NCBI GenBank assembly: GCA_947466085.1 | Contig: CANIEC010000028.1 | Coordinates: 1 to 36,667 of the forward strand | Length of the DNA stretch: 36,667 nucleotides | Direction of reading: 5' to 3' | Source of the DNA: Rhodospirillales bacterium | GTDB taxonomy: Bacteria > Pseudomonadota > Alphaproteobacteria > Reyranellales > Reyranellaceae | Part shown: piece after piece, positions 8,668 through 16,577 of the stretch | Numbering within the stretch: position 1 is the stretch's first letter | Layout: every line of letters begins with the position of its first letter | Translations under genes and position numbers: made by a program | The notes under the pieces: generated by a model | What the model saw: only the letters and a program-made list of their open reading frames with translations | Databases searched by the model: none | Told to the model about the DNA's origin: nothing

Positions 8668-9604
8668 GCAGGAAGGCCTCGAGATTGTCGAGCGCCTTGA
8701 AGCCCATCGCATTGCGGGTCTCGACCGTGGCCGAGCCCATGTGCGGCAACAGGAACGCGTTCTCCAGACCGTAATAGCCCTGATGGATGCGCGGCTCGCC
8801 GTCGAACACGTCGAGGCCGGCAGAGGCGAGGTGGCCGCTCTTGAGGGCCGCGATCAGGGCTTCGTCGTCCACGACCCCGCCGCGGGCGGTGTTCACCACG
8901 ATGGCGCCCTTGGGCAGTTTGGCGATGCGCTCGGCGTTCACCCATTTGGCTGTCGCGGGCGTCATCGGCGCGTTGATCGACAGGAAGTCGCAATGGGGCA
9001 GCATGTCGTCGGGATTGGCATGGAACACCGCACCCTTCTCGAGATCCGGCGCGAGGCGGCTTCGGTTGGAGTAGTGAATCTGCATGCGGAAGGCGCGGGC
9101 GCGGTCGGCCGTCGCCTGGCCGATGCGGCCCATGCCGAGAATACCAAGCCTCTTGCCGGTCACGTGGGTGCCCATCAGTTGCGTCGGTGTCCAGCCGACC
9201 CAGTTGTGGGTCCGCAGCATGGTCGCACCCTCGTGTGCCCGCCGGGCTGCGCCCAGCAGGCAAAGCATCGTGATGTCGGCGGTGGCGTCGGTCAGCACGT
9301 CGGGCGTATTGCTGACGACGATGTCGCGCTTGGCTGCGGCCGCCACGTCGATATGCTCATAGCCGACCGAGAAGGTGGCGATCATGCGCACCGAGGCGGG
9401 CAGGGCGGCGATGGTCGCGGCATTCAGCGCATCGCCGGCGGCGCACATTATCGCGTCGAAACCAGCCGAAGCCTCGGCCAACCCCGGACCGTCATAGAGC
9501 CGGTCGTCCGGGTTGAGCTGGGCGTCGAAGTTGGCCGCCAGGCGGGCCTCGACGTCGGGCGGGAAGTGACGGGTGGCGATGACCCTGGGCTTGCCCTTGC
9601 TCAT
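8627..9604 (-). CDS. 2-hydroxyacid dehydrogenase (D-glycerate/glyoxylate reductase type)
   Basis: NAD(P)-dependent D-2-hydroxyacid dehydrogenase, probably interconverting hydroxypyruvate/glyoxylate and D-glycerate/glycolate; exact substrate is not certain. The 325-residue protein has the Rossmann motif GILGMGRIG and the catalytic Arg (NTARGGVVD), Glu (DVFDGEP) and His (LPHMGSAT) in family order. I place the start at 9604 because GGGAGGAAA lies eight bases upstream; the open frame extends 20 codons further without family similarity. It is divergent from the EipB-like gene (58-base spacer) and its 3' end overlaps the lipoprotein gene on the other strand by 41 bases. Confidence 0.9.
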   Translation of the reverse strand: MSKGKPRVIATRHFPPDVEARLAANFDAQLNPDDRLYDGPGLAEASAGFDAIMCAAGDALNAATIAALPASVRMIATFSVGYEHIDVAAAAKRDIVVSNTPDVLTDATADITMLCLLGAARRAHEGATMLRTHNWVGWTPTQLMGTHVTGKRLGILGMGRIGQATADRARAFRMQIHYSNRSRLAPDLEKGAVFHANPDDMLPHCDFLSINAPMTPATAKWVNAERIAKLPKGAIVVNTARGGVVDDEALIAALKSGHLASAGLDVFDGEPRIHQGYYGLENAFLLPHMGSATVETRNAMGFKALDNLEAFLLRGQTPPDLVKAS

Positions 9605-9662
9605 TGACGATTTCCTCCCTGTGCAGCCCTGACGCAGGCGATCATTCTGGTATTCCGCGCGC

Positions 9663-10577
9663 ATGGATATTACGCTTGCCAGCCCGGCTACAAGGCCTGG
9701 CCGTTCAAGCCATCGTCAGTTGACCACGTATAGTATTAGCCGTTCTCGCATCCAAACAGCGGTCGTCCTCGCCACCGTCGGCGTTGTCCTGTTGCTGGGG
9801 TTGTGGATAAACCACGCCGACGCGCAACAGAAGGACCAGCCGTTGGTGCCGCACCGTGCGACCTACGACATGAAGCTGTCCGTGGCGCGGCCCAACAGCG
9901 GCATCGTCGAAGTCGGCGGTCGCATGGTTCTTGAGACCGTCGAGGCCTGTGAGGGCTGGGAGGTCAAGCAGCGCATCAAACTCACGTTCCTGCGCAACGA
10001 TGGCGACGAGTTCACGACTGATTCGAGCTTCACCAGCTACGAGACCAAGGACGGCCTCTCGCTGCGATTCAGTGTCCGCAACATCCAGGACGACGAAGTC
10101 GAAGAGGAATTGCGCGGGAATGCAGATCTCGAGGCGCCTGGCGCCAAGGGGCGGGCGAGCTTCACGCTCCCCGAGGCGCGCAGTTTCGAACTTCCGGCCG
10201 GGACACTGTTTCCAACGACGCACCTCACCCTGGTTCTTCGCCATGCTCGCGACGGCGACAAGTCGGCCTCCTATCTGGTGTTCGATGGCGCCCGCCTCGA
10301 CGGCGCCTTCCAGGTGAATGCCGTGATCGGCCGGCCGCCGCGGCAGACCGGAGCGCCGGTGGTGCGCGGAGACGTGGCGCTTTTGCGCAACCAACCCGCA
10401 TGGAGCGTGCGGTTCGCGTTCTTCGCCACGGGTGACCAAGGGGCCCCGCCGGAGTACGAATTGGCCCTCGACTTGCTGGGCAACGGTATCGCCCGTTCGA
10501 TGCTGTTGGACTACGGTGAGTTCGCCGTGGATTCCCGTCTCGTTCAACTCCAAGCCCTGCCGAGGCCACGATGCTGA
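9663..10577 (+). CDS. EipB/DUF1849 family periplasmic protein (first of a tandem pair)
   Basis: The 304-residue protein resembles EipB, a periplasmic beta-spiral protein needed for cell-envelope integrity in Brucella. After an unusually long basic N-region (residues 1-31) a hydrophobic segment (32-49) ends at a signal peptidase site near ADA-54. The mature protein opens with LVPHRATYDMKL, has Cys96 in VEACEGWE, and ends with Cys304 as the very last residue. The two correspond to the conserved EipB disulfide. The middle includes LPAGTLFPTTHL and FQVNAVIG, both shared with the next gene. Its TGA overlaps the ATG of the next gene by seven bases, so the two are likely translationally coupled. No better start codon lies nearer the hydrophobic segment. 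Confidence 0.82.
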   Translation: MDITLASPATRPGRSSHRQLTTYSISRSRIQTAVVLATVGVVLLLGLWINHADAQQKDQPLVPHRATYDMKLSVARPNSGIVEVGGRMVLETVEACEGWEVKQRIKLTFLRNDGDEFTTDSSFTSYETKDGLSLRFSVRNIQDDEVEEELRGNADLEAPGAKGRASFTLPEARSFELPAGTLFPTTHLTLVLRHARDGDKSASYLVFDGARLDGAFQVNAVIGRPPRQTGAPVVRGDVALLRNQPAWSVRFAFFATGDQGAPPEYELALDLLGNGIARSMLLDYGEFAVDSRLVQLQALPRPRC

Positions 10578-11374
10578 TTCGCCACCTGCTCGCGCCCGTT
10601 GCCGGCCTTCTCGTCCTTGCCGCCGAGGCGAGGGCGCAGGAGATGCTGCCTCATCGTGCCGTCTACGAAGTTGGTGCGATCGAGAATGGCAAGTCGACCG
10701 GCGGTACGCCCGGCACCTACGCCTACGAGTTGAAGCTCACGTGCGATGGCTACGTCATCCACCAGCGACTGCGCCTGGAGGCCGCGGGCCAACGGTCGAC
10801 GGTGGTAAGCGAGCAGCAAACCCAGATGACCGAGAGCAAGGATGGCCGGAAGCTGACCTTCGAACATCGGTCCGTTGCCGGCGGCAAGCAGACCAGCCTG
10901 ATGAAGGGCGAGGCGACCATGTCCGACGACGGCACGGGAGAGGCGCGCTTCAGCGATCCCCCGAACCAGACAGTGGCTCTGCCCGCCGGAACGCTGTTCC
11001 CGGTCGCGATCGCGCGCGCGACCATCCGCGCCGCCAAGGCCGGCGAGAACGGCATCGATGCCCGGTTCTTCTTCGGCGACAAGGTGAAGCCGCCGCAGCG
11101 GGTCAATGCCGTCATCGGCAAGGTGCCGAGGCGGTTGGCCGACGTGAAGATTCCGGAAGGCGCGGAGGATCTGGTCGACGGCCGCACCCGCATCTACTAC
11201 CGGGCGGGGTTCTTCGATACAGACGCGAACGGCCAGGGCGAACCGGCCTTCGAGATGAGCAGCGTCACGCTGGATAATGGCATCGAGCTCTACGGCACCC
11301 ACGAGCAGGGCGAGGGCGGCATCGAATACCGCATCACCCGCCTGGAGCCGCTCCCCAAGCCCGAGTGCAAGTAG
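10571..11374 (+). CDS. EipB/DUF1849 family periplasmic protein (second of a tandem pair)
   Basis: A 267-residue paralogue of the preceding gene. It has a compact signal peptide (cleavage after about ARA-22), mature start EMLPHRAVYEV, Cys58 in LTCDGY and Cys266 next to the C-terminus (PKPECK), matching the EipB cysteine pair. Shared blocks with its partner are LPHRA-Y, LPAGTLFP and VNAVIG, in the same order. Overall identity looks low, so the duplication is old. An envelope role in the periplasm is inferred from the family; the ligand is unknown. The start overlaps the previous stop by seven bases. The convergent ROK kinase gene ends 13 bases downstream. Confidence 0.82.
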   Translation: MLIRHLLAPVAGLLVLAAEARAQEMLPHRAVYEVGAIENGKSTGGTPGTYAYELKLTCDGYVIHQRLRLEAAGQRSTVVSEQQTQMTESKDGRKLTFEHRSVAGGKQTSLMKGEATMSDDGTGEARFSDPPNQTVALPAGTLFPVAIARATIRAAKAGENGIDARFFFGDKVKPPQRVNAVIGKVPRRLADVKIPEGAEDLVDGRTRIYYRAGFFDTDANGQGEPAFEMSSVTLDNGIELYGTHEQGEGGIEYRITRLEPLPKPECK

Positions 11375-11387
11375 GCGAAAGGCGTCC

Positions 11388-12293
11388 CTACGCCGGCCAG
11401 AGCCACGCTGCGCCGCGGACACCGCTCGAGTCGCCGTGCCGGGGTGGTCGGAGCTTCGTTGCGATCCTGTCGCGTTCGGAGAAGATGTAGTCCTTCCACA
11501 ACTCCGGAACGCGTTCGTAGAGCCGAGACATTTTCGAGAGGCCGCCTCCCAGCACGACGACGTGCGGATCGAGGAGGTTGACGACGTTGGCGAGGGCGCG
11601 GGCAAGCCGGTCGCAGTAGCGCTCGAAGCACTCCTCGGCCGCCGCGTCGCCCGTCGCCGCTGCTTCCGCGATGTCCGTGGCGCGCAGCTCGCGGCCGGTC
11701 GCCTCGGCGTACTGGGACTGGAGCGCCGGCCCGCTCAACCACGCCTCGACGCAGCCCTTGCGACCGCAATAGCATTGCGGGCCCGGGCGCTCGTCGTCGC
11801 GCGGAAGGGGCAGCGCGTTGTGGCCCCACTCGCCGCCGATCGCCTGCGCGCCGACCAGAGGCCTGCCATCGATGACGATGCCGCCGCCGACGCCAGTGCC
11901 CAGGATCACGCCGAACACCACCGGGGCGCCCGCGCCGGCGCCGTCGGATGCCTCGGAGACGGCAAAGCAGTTGGCATCATTCGAAAGCCGCACATCGTCG
12001 CGACCCAACGCCTGCTTCAGGTCGACGTCCATGGGATGCCCGTTCAACCGGGTGGAATTGGCATTCTTGACCAGACCGGTTGCCGGAGAGATGGCCCCGG
12101 GATGGCCGATACCGACGCGGCAGCGCGCGCCCACGCGGGTTTCCAGCTCGCGCACGACGCCGACCACGGCCTCGACCGTGGCTTCGTAGCTTCCCCGCGG
12201 AGTCGGCACGCGCAGCCGCGCGCGTTCGGTGCCGTCGTCGCCGAGGACAATGCCCTCGATCTTGGTGCCGCCGAGGTCGATACCGATGCGCAT
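11388..12293 (-). CDS. ROK family sugar kinase (fructokinase/Mak-like)
   Basis: Phosphorylates a hexose with ATP in the cytoplasm; fructose is the best guess. The 301-residue protein has the ATP-binding start GIDLGGTK, catalytic Asp106 in LSNDANCF, the glycine-rich GTGVGGG, and the ROK zinc site made of His158 (EWGHNALP) and Cys174, Cys176 and Cys181 (CYCGRKGC). Length and full motifs suggest an active kinase, not a ROK repressor, since no N-terminal winged helix is present. It begins six bases after the Ntn hydrolase stop and so is probably the last gene of a patatin-Ntn hydrolase-ROK transcript. Confidence 0.92.
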   Translation of the reverse strand: MRIGIDLGGTKIEGIVLGDDGTERARLRVPTPRGSYEATVEAVVGVVRELETRVGARCRVGIGHPGAISPATGLVKNANSTRLNGHPMDVDLKQALGRDDVRLSNDANCFAVSEASDGAGAGAPVVFGVILGTGVGGGIVIDGRPLVGAQAIGGEWGHNALPLPRDDERPGPQCYCGRKGCVEAWLSGPALQSQYAEATGRELRATDIAEAAATGDAAAEECFERYCDRLARALANVVNLLDPHVVVLGGGLSKMSRLYERVPELWKDYIFSERDRIATKLRPPRHGDSSGVRGAAWLWPA

Positions 12294-12299
12294 GAGTCT

Positions 12300-13379
12300 C
12301 TAGGGCGTTGCGGGAAGAAACTTGAATGCCTCCGCCGGCTTGAAGTCGGCGGCGACCTCACCTGAGAAGACTTCGCCGTTCTGGATGGTGAGCTTCTTCA
12401 CGGGAGCTCCCGGCTTGAGGTCGAGCTTGTCGAGCGACACCCAGAAAGCATTCGGGCGGGTCGCCGAATCGAAATAGTAAACTAGGTTCTTCTGATCGGC
12501 GACGGTCCGCCAAAGGGTCGATGCAATGTTGGGTTGATTCGGCGTCGTGAGACCGAGTGGAACGCTGACCGACCGCATGACGCTCATCACGCTCGCCACC
12601 GCCTGGTAGGTGAACGACTGGTCGGGGACGCTCTTTATAAAGTTCTTGTCCGTCTTTCGGGGAATCGCGCTTAGGAGGAACGACGTACGCACGAAGCGAT
12701 CTGCTGCGCGGGCCGTTCCGGGCAGGAAGGCCGTGCCGCCGACCGTCTTCCAGTATTCGTCAAGCGCGAGTTGCTGATCATAGGACGGCGAGTTGGTCAT
12801 CACTGTGTAGCGCTTGCCGTGATGGATGACGAGCTTGCCGTCGATGTACTCGAAGATCGCCGAATCCCCCGACTGGTCGGAGATCGAAAGATGAACCGCG
12901 GACGGCGCACCATTGGGCAGAGTGGGGGCCAGCACCGTGAAAGGTTCGGCGCGCAGCGCCTCCACTGCTTCGGCTACCGTGGCATAGTTGTCGAGTACGT
13001 ATTGCGGCCACGCGACGATAGAGATGTTCGGACGGCCGGCTGCCGCCGGCGCATACTTGGATTCTCCGAGATAGAGCAGGTTGGCTACCAGGCCCTTTTC
13101 GTTCATGCCGTCGGCGCTGCCGGCCTCGTAGCCGGAAGTCACGATGCTGCCGTACCGGGAGACCCACTGGATGGAGTTCGCGCTCGCCGCTCCGTCCCGT
13201 TTCATGCCCGCCGGGAACGCCCAGAGGTTCGAGTACATGTCCTCGGCCCAGTCCATGCTGCGGCCGGTCAGCACGAGGCCGTCGGCGACATAGAGCGCCC
13301 GTGTGCACGCCTGAGCCGGTGTTGCGATTGACGCCACAGCCAGCGCGAGTAGCGATATCCCGGAGAGAAGACGTTTCAT
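12300..13379 (-). CDS. Secreted choloylglycine hydrolase/penicillin acylase family Ntn hydrolase
   Basis: Linear amide C-N hydrolase. The 359-residue precursor begins with a 24-residue signal peptide ending AQA, and the next residue is Cys25, which would become the N-terminal nucleophile by signal cleavage alone. Other expected active-site residues are present: Arg40 and Asp43 (GRSMDW), Asn196 (MTNSPSYDQQ) and Arg228 (RAADRFVR). Gram-negative secreted members cleave penicillin V and acyl-homoserine lactones better than bile salts, so an acyl-amide such as a quorum signal is possible, but this is inference. The frame is open far upstream; the start at 13379 is set by the signal peptide, with AGGA close before it. 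It lies 32 bases after the patatin gene and six before the ROK gene. Confidence 0.88.
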   Translation of the reverse strand: MKRLLSGISLLALAVASIATPAQACTRALYVADGLVLTGRSMDWAEDMYSNLWAFPAGMKRDGAASANSIQWVSRYGSIVTSGYEAGSADGMNEKGLVANLLYLGESKYAPAAAGRPNISIVAWPQYVLDNYATVAEAVEALRAEPFTVLAPTLPNGAPSAVHLSISDQSGDSAIFEYIDGKLVIHHGKRYTVMTNSPSYDQQLALDEYWKTVGGTAFLPGTARAADRFVRTSFLLSAIPRKTDKNFIKSVPDQSFTYQAVASVMSVMRSVSVPLGLTTPNQPNIASTLWRTVADQKNLVYYFDSATRPNAFWVSLDKLDLKPGAPVKKLTIQNGEVFSGEVAADFKPAEAFKFLPATP

Positions 13380-13411
13380 GTTCCTGTTGCCCCTGTTGTC
13401 CGACCTCAATC

Positions 13412-14437
13412 TCACAGAAAGCGCGCGCGGATGTCGATGCTGTTCTCGACGCCGACCTTGTCGAACGTCGAGGCCAGCCATGCGGTTGCGGAGGCGCGCC
13501 CGGCCTTGAAGAGGTGGTCGAGGAATTCCGGCTCGATGTTGAACTTGCTGACCGCGCCGAGGGGCGCCAGCGTCGCCGGATCGCCGATCGAGTGGATGAG
13601 CAGCTTCTTCAGGCGATCGCTGAATTCGCCGGTGAGGGCGCCGTTGTCGATCAGTTCCTGCACGAAGGCGATGGCCCGCATCTCCGCCATCAGCGCGCCG
13701 CCGAAGGTGATCTCGTTCAGCCGGTCGGCGATCTCGGCATTGGAGCGCGGGACGCCTTCGCGGCCGGGCGGGTCGACCTCGACGATGACCACGTCGGCGC
13801 TCGTGCTGTTGTAGATGAACGGCCAGATCGGCGGATTGCCGCGGAATCCGCCGTCCCAGTAGGGCTCGCCGTCGATCACGACGGCTTCGTGGATGCTGGG
13901 CAGGCAGGCCGAGGCCAGCAGCGCGTCGATCGACAGTTCCTCGCGGGTGAAGATGCGCACCTTGCCAGTCGCCACGTTGGTCGCAGCGATGAACGCCTTG
14001 ATCTGCTGACAGGCGCGGACGGACTCCTGGTCGAAGTGCCGGGTGAGGAGGTCGCGCAGCGGATCGAACTTCAGCGGATTGCGCTGCCAGGGCGTGAGCG
14101 TGCGCTGGATCAGGTCGGCCCACAGGGCGCCGGGTGAATCGTCGAGGTTCCAGTTGCCCTGCAGGCGATCGAGCGGCGTGCGCCGGATCGGGCTGGCGAT
14201 CGACATCCGGCCGAGCTCGCCCCAGAAGGCGGCCAGGGCGGCGCGTGCGCCGGCTGGGCCGGCCTTGGCCCACCCCTGCAACAGGATGGCGGCGTTCATC
14301 GCGCCGGCACTGGTGCCGCTGACCGCTTCGATCTCGAGGCGACCATCCTCGATCAACGCGTCGAGTACGCCCCAGGTGTAGGCTCCGTGGCTGCCGCCGC
14401 CCTGCAGGGCGAGGTTGATGCGTTTCGTGTCGGTCAT
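13412..14437 (-). CDS. Patatin-like phospholipase
   Basis: Serine acyl hydrolase with a Ser-Asp dyad. The 341-residue protein has the oxyanion motif GGGSHGAY (13-20), the nucleophile Ser43 in GTSAG, and catalytic Asp195 in DGGFRGN, all at patatin spacing. There is no signal peptide, so it should act on lipids from the cytoplasmic side. The C-terminal third (residues 200-341) resembles the conserved tail of proteobacterial cytoplasmic patatins. Start at 14437 is preferred over 14458 because GAGGAT lies seven bases upstream. First gene of a minus-strand group with the Ntn hydrolase and ROK kinase; divergent from the MFS transporter. Confidence 0.92.
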   Translation of the reverse strand: MTDTKRINLALQGGGSHGAYTWGVLDALIEDGRLEIEAVSGTSAGAMNAAILLQGWAKAGPAGARAALAAFWGELGRMSIASPIRRTPLDRLQGNWNLDDSPGALWADLIQRTLTPWQRNPLKFDPLRDLLTRHFDQESVRACQQIKAFIAATNVATGKVRIFTREELSIDALLASACLPSIHEAVVIDGEPYWDGGFRGNPPIWPFIYNSTSADVVIVEVDPPGREGVPRSNAEIADRLNEITFGGALMAEMRAIAFVQELIDNGALTGEFSDRLKKLLIHSIGDPATLAPLGAVSKFNIEPEFLDHLFKAGRASATAWLASTFDKVGVENSIDIRARFL

Positions 14438-14509
14438 GCGTCTATCCTCGCGGCCCATGCGGCGTTAGGGTCATCGTTCTGTAAGGAAGTGGGTAGAGCA
14501 GGCGGCATT

Positions 14510-15736
14510 ATGGCGAAGGACGGAGCAGGGGGAGCGTGGCGAAAGCGCCCGTCGACCATCTTGTGGATGCTCTCGCTGGGCCAGCTCGTGACCTGGGGCC
14601 TCGTCTACTACACCTTCCCGCTGTTCGTCGTGCCGATGAGCGAGGAACTCGGCTGGTCGCGAAGCGCGATGTTCGGCGCGCTCTCGGCCGGGTTGCTCAC
14701 GGCCGGCCTCTGTTCCATCGCCGTCGGCTCCTGGATCGATCGCGGCCATGGGCGCCTTCTGATGACCGGCGGGTCGTTGCTTGGGGCCGTGCTGCTGTTC
14801 CTGTGGTCGAGGGTCGAATCGCTGCCGGTGTTCTACGCAATGTGGATCGGTCTCGGTGCGTGCCAGGCAGTGACGCTGTACGAGCCTGCCTTCGCGGTGA
14901 TCACCCGCGTCTACGGTCCGCGCTACAAGCAGGCGATCCTGCTGATGACTTTTCTCGGTGGTCTGGCCAGCACCTTCGGCATTCCCTTCACTCAGTTCCT
15001 CGTCGAGCGGATCGGCTGGCGACCCGCGCTCGATGTGCTGGCGGTCATCGTCCTGGGCGTCGCGCTGATGCACTGGCTGATCGTGCCGGGCCCCGACGTG
15101 AAGCCCGTGCCGATCGCAGCAGCCAAGCCGCCCGCCGAGGGCGTCGCGAAGAGAAGTCCGCTGGCGACGGCGATCCGCGTGCCGGCCTTCTGGGGGCTCG
15201 TCGTCGCCTTCGCAGGCTACGGGCTCGCCTTCTCGGCCATGAGCTTCCATCTCATCCCGCTGCTCGACGATCGCGGTGTGCCAACAGGGGTGGTCATGGC
15301 GATCATCGCCCTGATTGGACCCATGCAGGTGGTGGGGCGAGTGCTGCTGATGGTCGGGCAGCGACACATCTCGACCATTCAGCTGGGTGCGCTGATCTAC
15401 TTTGCCTTTCCCTTGGCGATGGGCTTCCTGGCGACGGGCATCACCGAAGTGTATCCGCTGATCGTGTTCGCCGTCGTCTACGGCGTCGCCAACGGCCTCG
15501 TGACCATCCTGCGCGGCATGGCCGTCCCCGAGTTCATCGGTCCGGAAGGGTACGGGGTCGTCTCCGGCGCCCTCACCATGCCGACCAACGTCATGCGCGC
15601 CGCCGGACCGGTCCTGGCGTCCCTCGCCTGGGGGGCGTTCGGTGGCTACACGCCCGTCCTGTGGGGGCTGGCCGGCATCATGCTGGTCGCGGCGTTGGGG
15701 TTTGCGGCGGCCGCGTTTCTATCGAAAAGATCCTGA
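14510..15736 (+). CDS. MFS transporter
   Basis: Major facilitator of 408 residues with about 12 hydrophobic helices. The first helix is LVTWGLVYYTFPLFVVPM, followed by a short loop with GWSRS and a motif-A-like IDRGHGR between helices 2 and 3. The N-terminal pattern resembles the monocarboxylate/oxalate-formate branch of the MFS, so a small organic acid is a reasonable but unproven substrate. A cytoplasmic loop of Pro/Ala/Lys separates the two six-helix halves near residues 200-220. The ATG at 14510 follows AGGCGG; an earlier in-frame ATG at 14387 lies inside the divergent patatin gene. No regulator gene is adjacent. Confidence 0.88.
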   Translation: MAKDGAGGAWRKRPSTILWMLSLGQLVTWGLVYYTFPLFVVPMSEELGWSRSAMFGALSAGLLTAGLCSIAVGSWIDRGHGRLLMTGGSLLGAVLLFLWSRVESLPVFYAMWIGLGACQAVTLYEPAFAVITRVYGPRYKQAILLMTFLGGLASTFGIPFTQFLVERIGWRPALDVLAVIVLGVALMHWLIVPGPDVKPVPIAAAKPPAEGVAKRSPLATAIRVPAFWGLVVAFAGYGLAFSAMSFHLIPLLDDRGVPTGVVMAIIALIGPMQVVGRVLLMVGQRHISTIQLGALIYFAFPLAMGFLATGITEVYPLIVFAVVYGVANGLVTILRGMAVPEFIGPEGYGVVSGALTMPTNVMRAAGPVLASLAWGAFGGYTPVLWGLAGIMLVAALGFAAAAFLSKRS

Positions 15737-15802
15737 AACTCTCGCTTTTGCCACAATTGCACACCATGTGACCTCGCAACTTGATCAAAGAGGCGAGGCG
15801 TC

Positions 15803-16540
15803 ATGTTCGATCCGAAGCGTTTGCTGGAACAGTTCATGGGTGGTCAGGGCGGCCAGGGCGGCCAGGGTGTGGGCCCAACCGGCAGCCAGGGCGGCGTTGG
15901 TGGCTTCCTGAGCGGGGCCGGCGGCGGAGTCCTCGCCGGTGGCCTGGCGGCGCTGCTGATGGACAGCAAGACCGGCCGCAAGATCGGCGGTGAGGCTCTC
16001 AAGCTCGGCGGCATGGCTGCGGTCGGCGCCCTTGCCTACAAGGCCTACAACGACTGGCAGGCCGGCAAGCAGGCGGCGCCGGTCGCGCAGGCACCCCAGG
16101 CTCCGGTACCGATGTTGCCGGCGCCCAGCGGAACCCCGTTCAACCCGTCGACCGAGGCCGGTCAGCAGACGCTGGCGCGCCACCTTTTGCGCGCCATGAT
16201 CGCGGCCGCCAAGGCCGATGGTCATGTCGATGCCCAGGAGCAGGAGCGAATTTTCGCGGAGATGGATAGGTTGCCGCTTGACGCCGACGACAAGGCCTTC
16301 GTGATGGATGAGCTTCGCGCCAAGCTCGATGTCGACGCTGTCGCGGGCGCGGCGGCGACGCCCGAGGAGGCTGCCGAGATCTACACCGCTTCCCTGCTGG
16401 CCATCGACGTCGACAATGCGGCCGAGCGCGGCTACCTCTCGATGCTGGCCGCACGCCTCAAGCTCGACGACGCCCTGGTGGCGCATCTTCACGGCAGTGT
16501 CGCCGCGGCGACCGGCAAGAGCGTGCCGGTCGCGGCTTAA
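15803..16540 (+). CDS. DUF533 / TerB-like family protein
   Basis: A 245-residue protein of the DUF533 family (E. coli YebE relatives). The N-terminus MFDPKRLLEQFMG is followed by a Gly/Gln-rich stretch, a glycine-rich hydrophobic segment (about 33-53), LMDSKTGRKIGG, a second hydrophobic stretch, an Ala/Pro linker, and a C-terminal TerB-like helical domain (about 115-245) with acidic DGHVDAQEQERI. It is probably an inner-membrane-associated protein; the function of the family is not established. AGAGGCGAGG precedes the ATG. It converges on the LLM oxidoreductase gene across a 21-base gap holding a hairpin. Confidence 0.85.
   Translation: MFDPKRLLEQFMGGQGGQGGQGVGPTGSQGGVGGFLSGAGGGVLAGGLAALLMDSKTGRKIGGEALKLGGMAAVGALAYKAYNDWQAGKQAAPVAQAPQAPVPMLPAPSGTPFNPSTEAGQQTLARHLLRAMIAAAKADGHVDAQEQERIFAEMDRLPLDADDKAFVMDELRAKLDVDAVAGAAATPEEAAEIYTASLLAIDVDNAAERGYLSMLAARLKLDDALVAHLHGSVAAATGKSVPVAA
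15842..15868 (+). repeat. Three 9-bp tandem units coding Gly-Gln-Gly
   Basis: GGTCAGGGC, GGCCAGGGC and GGCCAGGGT follow each other in frame near the start of the DUF533 gene. They encode repeated Gly-Gln-Gly. The tract could vary in copy number by slippage but is short. Confidence 0.8.
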
Positions 16541-16548
16541 CAGGATCG

Positions 16549-16577
16549 ACTGGCGGCGGCGTTACTCCGCCGCCAGT
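16549..16577. terminator. Hairpin between convergent DUF533 and LLM genes
   Basis: ACTGGCGGCGG (16549-16559) pairs with CCGCCGCCAGT (16567-16577), an 11-bp perfect stem with a 7-base loop. It covers the last codons and stop of the LLM gene and lies nine bases after the DUF533 stop. No T tract follows on either strand, so it may be a weak bidirectional terminator or a 3'-end stabiliser. Confidence 0.5.

Noticed and set aside
13380-14273. Long upstream extension fused to the Ntn hydrolase
   Set aside because: Shadow of the patatin gene; the signal peptide and nucleophile Cys fix the start at 13379.
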